Part shown: positions 1 through 5,278 of the stretch, one piece after another
Layout of the letters: every line of letters begins with the position of its first letter
Numbering within the stretch: position 1 is the stretch's first letter
Assembly (NCBI GenBank): GCA_030634605.1
Contig: DAOWAK010000126.1
Location: 1 to 5,278, forward strand
DNA from: Sedimentisphaerales bacterium
Lineage (GTDB): Bacteria > Planctomycetota > Phycisphaerae > Sedimentisphaerales > SM23-30
DNA length: 5,278 nucleotides
Direction: 5' to 3'
The notes under the pieces: model-generated
Told to the model about the DNA's origin: nothing
The model's database searches: none
The model's input: only the letters and a program-made list of their open reading frames with translations
Translations under genes and position numbers: made by a program

Positions 1-1
1 G

Positions 2-349
2 GTTGGATTTTTTGAGGCGAAATTGCCTAAGCGGCATGAAATTCACCGAGTACTGGAGCAGGTGACCAAAGTGGTAGAGCAGCAGCGACTGGAAACCAAG
101 CTGTTCAAGACGCTGAAGGCGAAGACCTGTTCGGGTTATTCTGAGCAACCAATCAGGCTGGAACTGTCGGGGAATTTTAATGCGTTTTACGAGTTCATGC
201 TGGAGTTGGAGAAATTGCCGCGAATTACCAAGTTTCGGGTGATGCATCTTGAAAAAGATCAAAAGAAGGAGGGCATGATGATCGCGGAACTGGAGCTGAG
301 TATCTATTTTGACAGTTCAGCTAGATCGTCGTCAGTTGCGCGAGGTTAA
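2..349 (+). CDS. pilO: PilO-type pilus alignment protein, C-terminal fragment (5' partial)
   Basis: The reading frame is open from base 2 to a TAA at 347-349, giving 115 residues of a gene that begins upstream of the window. A TTG at 23 is in frame, but the frame continues upstream of it with family-like residues (GFFEAKLPKR), so it is probably internal. The segment matches the periplasmic end of PilO: the 'F..LP.R.E...+L..V' region, then a YSEQPIRLELSGNF strand and the hallmark F..LEKLPRIT segment, followed by a closing beta strand (MIAELELSIYF). PilO is a bitopic inner-membrane protein that pairs with PilN and, with PilP, aligns the platform with the outer-membrane secretin. The last dozen residues are Ser/Ala/Arg-rich and probably disordered. 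The GspM family of type II secretion is the alternative, but the downstream PilT favours a pilus. The transmembrane part and the PilN partner would lie upstream. Confidence 0.8.
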   Translation, partial: VGFFEAKLPKRHEIHRVLEQVTKVVEQQRLETKLFKTLKAKTCSGYSEQPIRLELSGNFNAFYEFMLELEKLPRITKFRVMHLEKDQKKEGMMIAELELSIYFDSSARSSSVARG

Positions 350-382
350 TAACAAATTAATATCTGCTGACAAGACGCAGTA

Positions 383-402
383 GAATAGTATTTTTACTAT
401 TC
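383..402. repeat. Perfect AT-rich hairpin in the pilO-downstream spacer
   Basis: An 8-bp perfect inverted repeat, GAATAGTA at 383-390 and TACTATTC at 395-402, is separated by a TTTT loop. It is the main structure in the 95-base gap 350-444. The stem has only two G:C pairs and no clean T-run follows (ATAAATTTTG), so a strong intrinsic terminator is unlikely. It could be a weak attenuator, a processing site or an operator half-site pair. The symmetry is seen directly; its function is not known. Confidence 0.45.
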
Positions 403-444
403 ATAAATTTTGTTGGCGATACGCAGAGAGGACAAAAATAGAAC

Positions 445-1128
445 ATGAGTAGTGAATACGATCAATATAAAAGCGGGGCGGACCAGGGGCAGGCAAATGA
501 GGCAGAGCAATGGTCTGACGTTAGCGCCAGTGAGATGGCGGCGGCGGAATCGGCAGAGCAGCAATATGCGGTGGTGAATAAGAATAATGTCAATCGCAGT
601 GCAGTGATTTTGCTGATTACCTGTTTGATGGGCGTGGGGGCGATTTATTTGTTTGGGCTGCGTAACAAACCCAAGGAAGCAACTGCCCAGGAGCAGGAGG
701 TGGAAGCTAAGGTTGATCAGGTGTTGGCGAAGCTGGTCAACCAGCAGAAAAAGGCTGAGGCCCGCAAGCTGTTTCAGGACACCGATAATATGGTGCGGGT
801 TTTTTACGATTATCCCGCTAAACAGCAGGTTGAAGTTGACCAGTTGCAGCGTAATCCGTTTTCGCGGATATTGGCCAAGGACGATGGTGCCAATGATGTG
901 GATGAGGCGCTCAAGCGTCGGGAACAATTACGCACAGAGCTCAGCGGAAAATCAGCAAAATTTGTACTGCAATCGGTATTGCAGGGCAGGAAAGGTGCTA
1001 AATGTTTGATTGACGGAAACATTTATAGTGAAGGCGAAACCCTCGACGGTGTTTTCAAGATCAAAAAAATTCAATCTGAAAGTGTGATTTTGACCGCAGA
1101 AGAGATGGATTTTGTTGTGCAAATGTAA
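445..1128 (+). CDS. PilP/GspC-like single-pass inner-membrane protein of the pilus alignment complex
   Basis: This 227-residue protein starts at ATG 445, with a purine-rich GAGAGGA at 426-432, a slightly long 12 bases upstream. Residues 1-50 are hydrophilic, rich in Glu, Gln, Ser and Ala, and probably cytoplasmic. Residues 52-71 form one transmembrane helix (AVILLITCLMGVGAIYLFG). Residues 80-170 are charged and partly helical, with a YDYP segment near 121-124 and an RNPF motif at 136-139, which resembles the RDPF-type motif of PilP/GspC proteins. Residues 172-227 (FVLQSVLQG...KCLIDGNIYSEGETLDGVFKIKKIQ...VILT) resemble the small beta domain of PilP/GspC (homology-region type) that contacts the secretin. 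No lipobox is visible, so it is not a classical PilP lipoprotein; topology matches GspC. Its position between pilO and pilB suggests it links the inner-membrane complex to the secretin. The role is inferred from context and weak motifs, so no symbol is given. Confidence 0.65.
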   Translation: MSSEYDQYKSGADQGQANEAEQWSDVSASEMAAAESAEQQYAVVNKNNVNRSAVILLITCLMGVGAIYLFGLRNKPKEATAQEQEVEAKVDQVLAKLVNQQKKAEARKLFQDTDNMVRVFYDYPAKQQVEVDQLQRNPFSRILAKDDGANDVDEALKRREQLRTELSGKSAKFVLQSVLQGRKGAKCLIDGNIYSEGETLDGVFKIKKIQSESVILTAEEMDFVVQM

Positions 1129-1161
1129 AAGTGCGAGAACGCATATCCAGGTAAAATATAC

Positions 1162-3012
1162 ATGCGAAAAAATATGGTAAATAGTACCGAGCTGGATGAA
1201 AGTATCGCCCAATTTGACGATTCCAAAGGGTCAGATTTTGGTGTCGATATCGGTCTGGAGTGCGCCGGTAAGGAACTGAACGATTTTTGGCAGCCTGGTG
1301 AAAATCAGCCGACCAACAAGAGCGGTTCCTATGAAGAAAAGCTCTTCAAAAGCGGGGTGGTCAGCGAAGAGCAGATGGAGCAGGCCCGCAGTATTCACAG
1401 CAAAACCCCCCGCAAGCGACTGGGGCAGGTGCTGTTGGAAATGGGCGTGGTCAAGGAAGCGGATTTGCTGGCCTGTCTGGCTGAGCAATACGATTTGCCC
1501 TTTATCCGTCTGGATCGGGAGATGATCGAGCCGGCGGCCTTTAGCAAGCTGGACAAGTCCTTTATGGAAAGCCACAAGGTGATGCCCGTTGGCCTGGAGA
1601 ATAATCGACTGGTCGTGGTGACGACGGATCCGACCAACGTGTTTTTGCTGGATGAAATCAGACGCAAGGCCGGCATGGAATTGTCTGTCAAGGTTTGCCC
1701 GTCGGAAGACATTAAAAAAATATTGTCATCACTGACCGAAAGCACCACGGATTTTCAGGTTGATGAAATTATCCAGAACATCGAAGCCGAAGATGTGGAA
1801 GTGGTTGATGATGTCGAGGAAGATATCGCCGACCTCGAAAAGTCGGCGGCTGAATCGCCCATTATCAAGTTTGTGAATTATCTTATTTATAACGCGGTCA
1901 AGGACGGTGCCAGCGATATTCACATTGAACCCGGCGACAAAAAACTTCGCATCCGTTATCGGGTTGACGGAGTGCTGTTTGAATCGGTGAATCCGCCCCA
2001 TAACATGCACGCTCCGGTGGTTTCGCGAATCAAGATCATGGCCAATCTGGATATCGCTGAGCGGCGTTTGCCGCAGGACGGCCGAATTCGCGTGGTAATT
2101 CATCGTCGAAACATTGACATGCGTATTTCGATATTGCCCACTTCGTACGGCGAAAAGGTGGTAATTCGTATTCTGGATATGGGTTCGGCCAACATGAACC
2201 TGCCGGATCTGGGGATGGACCCGGATAACCTGGCAATCATGGAGCACCAGATCAACCAGCCCCACGGCATTATTCTGGTTACCGGGCCGACCGGTTCGGG
2301 TAAGAGTACTACGCTATACGCGGCAATACGGACGATGGATATGCAGCGGCTTAATATCTCGACGGTTGAAGATCCGGTTGAATATCAAATTGATGGCATT
2401 TCGCAGGTTCAGGTGCACGCCAAGATCGGCATGAGTTTTTCGGCGGCGTTGCGTTCGCTGCTGAGGCAGGACCCGGACATTATCATGGTTGGTGAGATTC
2501 GCGACCAGGAAACCGCCCGGATTGCGGTTCAGGCATCACTTACCGGGCATTTGGTGTTTTCGACCCTGCATACCAACGACGCGCCCAGCAGCATAACCCG
2601 GTTGATTAATATTGGTATCGAGCCTTATTTGATAGCAGCTTCCACCAATGCCGTGCTTGCTCAGCGGCTGGTGCGGCGGATGTGTCAGCATTGTAAACAG
2701 CTTTACCATGTTGAAGCTGAAGAGGTCGGTTTTGTTGAAATGTACGGCTTTAATGCGGACAACCTTTATAAGGGGCAGGGATGTGAAAAGTGTCGCTTTA
2801 CCGGTTTTCAGGGGCGGGTGGGTATTCATGAGCTGCTGACCATTGATGACTCTTATCGCGACATTATTACCAACAGCCCGACGGTAACCGAATTGCGCCG
2901 GCTTTGTAAGGAGCGGGGCATGGTTACCCTGCGCGATGACGGGTTCCGGAAAGTTCAGGCGGGTTTGACGACTATTGACGAGGTTATGAGGGTGACGGAG
3001 TGCACTGTCTAG
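1162..3012 (+). CDS. pilB: PilB, type IV pilus extension ATPase (GspE/PilB family)
   Basis: This 616-residue cytoplasmic hexameric ATPase powers pilin polymerisation beneath PilC. ATG 1162 is preferred because AGGT at 1149-1152 sits 9 bases upstream; the in-frame ATG at 1174 has no ribosome binding site. Residues 1-55 are an acidic, low-homology extension, which makes the protein longer than the usual 560-580. Residues 57-190 form an MshEN/T2SSE_N domain with a full RLGQVLLEMG...L...LAEQ motif at 86-109. An acidic linker (about 205-226) leads to the N2 domain (ASDIHIEP at 250-257; RLPQDGR at 302-308). The ATPase core has Walker A GPTGSGKST (375-383), an Asp box VEDPVEY (402-408), Walker B DPDIIMVGEIRD (437-448, catalytic Glu445) and a His box TGHLVFSTLHTNDA (461-474). 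C508/C511/C541/C544 form the zinc-binding tetracysteine site of GspE/PilB enzymes. The gene starts 33 bases after the preceding one, consistent with co-transcription. GspE is the alternative, but the adjacent pilT argues for PilB. Confidence 0.95.
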   Translation: MRKNMVNSTELDESIAQFDDSKGSDFGVDIGLECAGKELNDFWQPGENQPTNKSGSYEEKLFKSGVVSEEQMEQARSIHSKTPRKRLGQVLLEMGVVKEADLLACLAEQYDLPFIRLDREMIEPAAFSKLDKSFMESHKVMPVGLENNRLVVVTTDPTNVFLLDEIRRKAGMELSVKVCPSEDIKKILSSLTESTTDFQVDEIIQNIEAEDVEVVDDVEEDIADLEKSAAESPIIKFVNYLIYNAVKDGASDIHIEPGDKKLRIRYRVDGVLFESVNPPHNMHAPVVSRIKIMANLDIAERRLPQDGRIRVVIHRRNIDMRISILPTSYGEKVVIRILDMGSANMNLPDLGMDPDNLAIMEHQINQPHGIILVTGPTGSGKSTTLYAAIRTMDMQRLNISTVEDPVEYQIDGISQVQVHAKIGMSFSAALRSLLRQDPDIIMVGEIRDQETARIAVQASLTGHLVFSTLHTNDAPSSITRLINIGIEPYLIAASTNAVLAQRLVRRMCQHCKQLYHVEAEEVGFVEMYGFNADNLYKGQGCEKCRFTGFQGRVGIHELLTIDDSYRDIITNSPTVTELRRLCKERGMVTLRDDGFRKVQAGLTTIDEVMRVTECTV

Positions 3013-3032
3013 AAGGTGACAGATTTAGAATC

Positions 3033-3099
3033 CCTAACAAAACCTTGTCATTCCCGCGAAAGCGGGAATCCAGAATTCTAGATTAGTGGTTTTGTTAGG
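3033..3099. repeat. Nested inverted-repeat element (REP/dRS3-like core inside 12-bp outer arms)
   Basis: Outer arms CCTAACAAAACC (3033-3044) and GGTTTTGTTAGG (3088-3099) are perfect 12-bp reverse complements. Between them lies a perfect 8-bp hairpin, ATTCCCGC (3050-3057), loop GAAA, GCGGGAAT (3062-3069). The core fits the pattern ATTCCC-N8-GGGAAT known from Neisseria dRS3 repeats and from similar intergenic palindromes in other bacteria. The 67-base unit contains no open reading frame, has no clear target duplication, and is not followed by a T-run on either strand, so it looks like a small dispersed repeat or MITE-like relic rather than an intrinsic terminator. Whether it recurs in the genome cannot be told from this window. 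Confidence 0.75.
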
Positions 3100-3119
3100 C
3101 ACATTTAAAAAAATAGTAT
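3092..3119 (+). promoter_or_regulatory. Possible weak sigma70-type promoter for pilT
   Basis: TTGTTA (3092-3097) and TAGTAT (3114-3119) are each 4/6 matches to -35 and -10 consensus hexamers, separated by 16 bases, within an AT-rich stretch 60-90 bases before the pilT start. The -35-like hexamer overlaps the right arm of the nested inverted repeat, so the element may have supplied part of it. This is a weak match in AT-rich DNA and could be chance. Confidence 0.25.
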
Positions 3120-3170
3120 CAGATTATTGAATTCTTACGGAAAATAACAGGCAGCCAAATTGCTGGTGCA

Positions 3171-3175
3171 AGGAG
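3171..3175 (+). promoter_or_regulatory. Ribosome binding site that fixes the GTG start of pilT
   Basis: AGGAG ends 6 bases before GTG 3182, an ideal Shine-Dalgarno spacing. No ATG lies in frame in this vicinity, and the protein then begins with a normal PilT N-terminus, so the GTG start is well supported. Confidence 0.85.
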
Positions 3176-3181
3176 AATAAG

Positions 3182-4240
3182 GTGTCACAGTTACAGGAAT
3201 TATTAACAACGGCTTTGAATTGCGGTGCGAGTGACGTGCATATTATGGTCGGGTCGCCGCCGTTGCTGCGGGTTCACACCATTTTGCAGGAAACCGATTA
3301 TCCCGTGGTTACCGCCGAAGGAGCCGAGGCGATGGTTCGCGAGTTGCTTCCGGAGCATCGGATCAGGGATTTTATGGAAAAACGGGATATCGATTTTTCA
3401 ACTGAGGTGCCCGGCAAGGGGCGTTTTCGTGTGAACGCTCACTTTCAGCGCGGCAGTATCGGCATTGCGTTTCGGGGCATTCCCGAAGAAGTGCTTCCCC
3501 TGGAAAAGCTCAATCTGCCCAAGGCCGTTTTTGATTTAGTGGATATGAATCGCGGCTTGGTGCTGGTTACCGGGGACACCGGTTCTGGTAAGAGTACCAC
3601 GATGGCTAGCGTTATCAACGCCATGAATCAGAAATATCACAAGCACATTATTACCCTTGAGGATCCCATCGAGTACATGCTCAAGAGCAACAAATGTGCT
3701 ATCGAACAGCGTGAAATCGGTGATGACTGTCCCTTTTTCGCCTCCGGTCTTAAACATGCCTTGCGTCAGGACCCGGATGTCATTCTGGTTGGTGAAATGC
3801 GTGACCTGGAAACATCATCGGCGGCGATCACAGCTGCGGAAACCGGCCACCTGGTGTTGAGTACCCTGCACACCATTAATGCTCCGCAAACCATCGAACG
3901 TATTATCGATATCTATCCCACCGGCCAGCAGAACCAGATTCGTTCCATGTTGGCTAACACCCTCAAAGGGGTTATCAGTCAGACGCTGCTTAAGCGAACG
4001 GACACTCCGGGTATGATCCCGGCCATTGAAGTGATGCTTTGTACTTCGGCGGTGCGAAACTGTATTCGTGAAAACCGAATTTATGAATTGCCCAACGTGA
4101 TTGAAACTTCGCGGGCCCTGGGTATGCAAAGTCTGGACACCAGTATCGGCCAGCTTTATTTCAACGGCCAGATTTCACGGGAAGACGCTCTGGCCCATGC
4201 GGCGCATCCGGAAAAACTCGAACGCGCCTTATCGGCCTAA
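3182..4240 (+). CDS. pilT: PilT, type IV pilus retraction ATPase
   Basis: This 352-residue protein is of usual PilT length and starts at GTG with a strong AGGAG site. It is a cytoplasmic hexameric ATPase that drives pilin depolymerisation, hence twitching, surface adhesion or DNA uptake. The N-terminal PAS-like domain (about 1-100) begins ELLTTALNCGASDVHIMVGSPP, characteristic of PilT. The core contains Walker A GDTGSGKST (131-139), an Asp box ITLEDPIEY (157-165), Walker B DPDVILVGEMRD (197-208, Glu205) and a His box TGHLVLSTLHT (221-231; His223, His230). AVRNCIREN at 290-298 corresponds to the PilT-specific AIRNLIRE motif needed for retraction, which separates PilT from PilB and GspE. One oddity is Asp in place of the usual Pro at position 2 of the P-loop; the invariant Gly-Lys-Ser/Thr is intact. 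No tetracysteine site is present, as expected. A 169-base gap with a repeat element separates it from pilB, so it may have partly independent expression. PilU is a less likely paralogue. Confidence 0.95.
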   Translation: MSQLQELLTTALNCGASDVHIMVGSPPLLRVHTILQETDYPVVTAEGAEAMVRELLPEHRIRDFMEKRDIDFSTEVPGKGRFRVNAHFQRGSIGIAFRGIPEEVLPLEKLNLPKAVFDLVDMNRGLVLVTGDTGSGKSTTMASVINAMNQKYHKHIITLEDPIEYMLKSNKCAIEQREIGDDCPFFASGLKHALRQDPDVILVGEMRDLETSSAAITAAETGHLVLSTLHTINAPQTIERIIDIYPTGQQNQIRSMLANTLKGVISQTLLKRTDTPGMIPAIEVMLCTSAVRNCIRENRIYELPNVIETSRALGMQSLDTSIGQLYFNGQISREDALAHAAHPEKLERALSA

Positions 4241-4255
4241 TGAAAAATTAGTCTT

Positions 4256-4286
4256 GTAGGATGGGCTTTAGCCCATGCTGCGCTAC
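4256..4286. repeat. REP-like intergenic palindrome between pilT and pilC
   Basis: A perfect 6-bp stem ATGGGC (4261-4266) and GCCCAT (4271-4276) encloses a TTTA loop. It is bracketed by GTAG (4256-4259) and CTAC (4283-4286), which can extend the stem around an asymmetric internal loop. Short GTAGGATGGGC...GCCCAT palindromes of this type are common dispersed repeats in bacterial intergenic DNA. An A-run follows at 4292-4299, but there is no T-run, so a + strand intrinsic terminator is not supported. Copy number elsewhere is unknown. Confidence 0.6.
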
Positions 4287-4315
4287 TGTAGAAAAAAAAG
4301 CCAGATAACTGCTAT

Positions 4316-4324
4316 GGAAAGAGG
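4316..4324 (+). promoter_or_regulatory. Ribosome binding site of pilC
   Basis: The purine run GGAAAGAGG precedes ATG 4327. Its GGAAAG part is 5 bases from the start and its AGAGG part only 2 bases, so GGAAAG is the better-placed anti-Shine-Dalgarno match. It supports the ATG at 4327 over the out-of-frame ATG at 4314. Confidence 0.6.
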
Positions 4325-4326
4325 CT

Positions 4327-5278
4327 ATGCCTAATTATCGTTATGAATTAAAATCAGCTTCGGGACAGATTAACGCCGGTGTGATCGCGGCGGAGTCTAT
4401 CACTTCGGCGACCCAGATGCTTCGTAGCCAGGGAAGCTACATTCTTTCATTGGCTGCCGTGGCGCAAAGTCAGGGCGGCGGTTTGCAAAAGCTGTTGTCT
4501 TTCAACGTGCAAATGGGACCGTCGGCTAAAGACGTCATGAACTTCACCAGCCAACTGGCGGTGATGATCAAAGCCGGCATCAGCATTCGGGCTGCTTTGG
4601 AAGGGATTTGCGATCAGGTAGATAATGTCAAATTCCGCGACATTCTCCAGCGGATCAAACGCGACGTTGAAGCGGGTAAGCCCTTTTCGGAAGCGCTGGC
4701 GCGTTTTCCGAAAGTGTTCAGCCCGTTGTACGTTAACATGGTTCGGGCTTCGGAATTATCCGGTTCGTTCGGAGGGATGCTCGACCGTATTGCCGAGTAC
4801 CTTACCCAGCAGCACGAAACCCGCGCTCAGGTGCGTGCGGCCATGATCTATCCCATCATTATCGGGGTGATGGCGGTGAGTACCACGGTATTTTTGCTTA
4901 CCTTTGTATTACCGAAATTTGTCGTGATTTTTGAGGGCAAAGAAGCGGCCATGCCCATGCCTACCAAGGTAGTTCTTGCCAGCAGTTATGTCATGCGCAC
5001 CTACTGGTATATTATTCTGGCAGTGGTCGTGGGGCTGACCTGGATGTTTTTCTGGGCGATTAGTACCGATTGGGGACGGGCCCGCTGGGACCAGGTAAAA
5101 CTAAAAATGCCCATATTTAAAAAATTGTGTCGTTGTCTTTACATCTCTCGCAGTATGCACACTATGGGTGAACTGGTCAACGCCGGTGTGCCCATGCTGG
5201 ATACGATTAGTATTACCGCCAATATTTCCGGCAACACGCTTTATAAACGAATGTGGCTTCAGGTTTATGTCGCGGTTA
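4327..5278 (+). CDS. pilC: PilC, type IV pilus inner-membrane platform protein (3' partial)
   Basis: The frame runs open from ATG 4327 to the window end, giving 317 complete codons of a protein that is usually about 400 residues, so some 85-90 residues are missing. PilC (GspF family) is the integral membrane platform that binds the PilB and PilT hexamers and passes their motion to the pilin subunits. The N-terminus (YRYELKSASGQINAGVIAAES...LRSQG) is the typical short beta start of the family. The first T2SSF domain covers about 72-195, with FTSQLAVMIKAGISIRAALEG (73-93) and the conserved RASELSGSFGGMLDRIAEYL near 140-159. Transmembrane helices are predicted at about 173-195 and 227-246. The second T2SSF domain begins near 274 (SRSMHTMGELVNAGVPMLDTI), repeating the first as expected. 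It lies 86 bases after pilT, probably in the same transcription unit. Confidence 0.95.
   Translation, partial: MPNYRYELKSASGQINAGVIAAESITSATQMLRSQGSYILSLAAVAQSQGGGLQKLLSFNVQMGPSAKDVMNFTSQLAVMIKAGISIRAALEGICDQVDNVKFRDILQRIKRDVEAGKPFSEALARFPKVFSPLYVNMVRASELSGSFGGMLDRIAEYLTQQHETRAQVRAAMIYPIIIGVMAVSTTVFLLTFVLPKFVVIFEGKEAAMPMPTKVVLASSYVMRTYWYIILAVVVGLTWMFFWAISTDWGRARWDQVKLKMPIFKKLCRCLYISRSMHTMGELVNAGVPMLDTISITANISGNTLYKRMWLQVYVAV

Noticed and set aside
23..25. TTG as the true start of the first gene
   Set aside because: The frame is open upstream to the window edge with PilO-like residues, and the remaining segment is only the C-terminal part of PilO, so the gene starts outside the window.
367..394. 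Possible promoter CTGACA with TATTTT before the PilP/GspC-like gene
   Set aside because: The -35-like hexamer is a 5/6 match and the spacing is 16, but the -10-like hexamer is only a 4/6 match inside the hairpin loop region of AT-rich DNA, too weak to call.
397..927. A 176-residue open frame on the - strand opposite the PilP/GspC-like gene
   Set aside because: It lies almost wholly antisense to a gene with a recognisable domain, transmembrane helix and ribosome binding site, and its translation shows no family features.
1729..2265. A 178-residue open frame on the - strand within pilB
   Set aside because: It is a shadow of the strongly conserved PilB frame, His- and Asn-rich as expected from reverse reading, with no recognisable motif.
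3050..3069. Intrinsic terminator after pilB
   Set aside because: The stem is strong, but no T-run follows it on the + strand (CCAGAATTCTAG) or in the - direction, so it does not fit a rho-independent terminator.
4314..4334. A six-codon ATG reading frame overlapping the pilC start
   Set aside because: It could look like a tiny leader peptide, but it overlaps the pilC ribosome binding site and start, has no evident ribosome binding site of its own, and is short enough to be chance.
4625..4846. A 73-residue + strand frame within pilC
   Set aside because: It overlaps the conserved first T2SSF domain of PilC in another frame and has no independent support.

Overview
The window is a slice of a type IVa pilus (T4aP) assembly locus. 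All five genes lie on the + strand, in the order PilO (3' end only), a PilP/GspC-like membrane protein, PilB, PilT and PilC (5' part only). Base composition looks balanced, near 50% GC by eye. The gene set implies a diderm (Gram-negative) bacterium. The phylum cannot be fixed from this sequence. A pilB-pilT-pilC block next to a pilO-type alignment operon occurs in several groups, including delta-type proteobacteria and PVC/planctomycete lineages, and the single-pass GspC-like protein in the PilP position is not the classical gammaproteobacterial form.

Layout: 1-349 is the C-terminal end of PilO. 350-444 is an AT-rich spacer with a small perfect hairpin. 445-1128 is the PilP/GspC-like protein. 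1162-3012 is the PilB extension ATPase. 3013-3181 is a spacer holding a nested inverted-repeat element. 3182-4240 is the PilT retraction ATPase. 4241-4326 is a spacer with a second, unrelated palindrome. 4327 to the window end is the PilC platform protein, cut after residue 317.

How the parts work together: PilO and the PilP/GspC-like protein would form the inner-membrane/periplasmic alignment complex. PilC is the integral membrane platform. PilB (polymerising) and PilT (depolymerising) dock alternately under PilC to extend and retract the pilus. Both ATPases keep their catalytic motifs and should be active.

The machinery is recognisable and not a new system. The points worth a second look are the two different REP-like palindromes in consecutive intergenic gaps (one nested inside 12-bp outer inverted repeats), the half-degenerate MshEN-type cyclic-di-GMP motif at the PilB N-terminus, the GspC-like architecture of the PilP-position protein, and the GDTGSGKST Walker A variant in PilT. 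No RNA genes, CRISPR arrays or transposase genes were seen.
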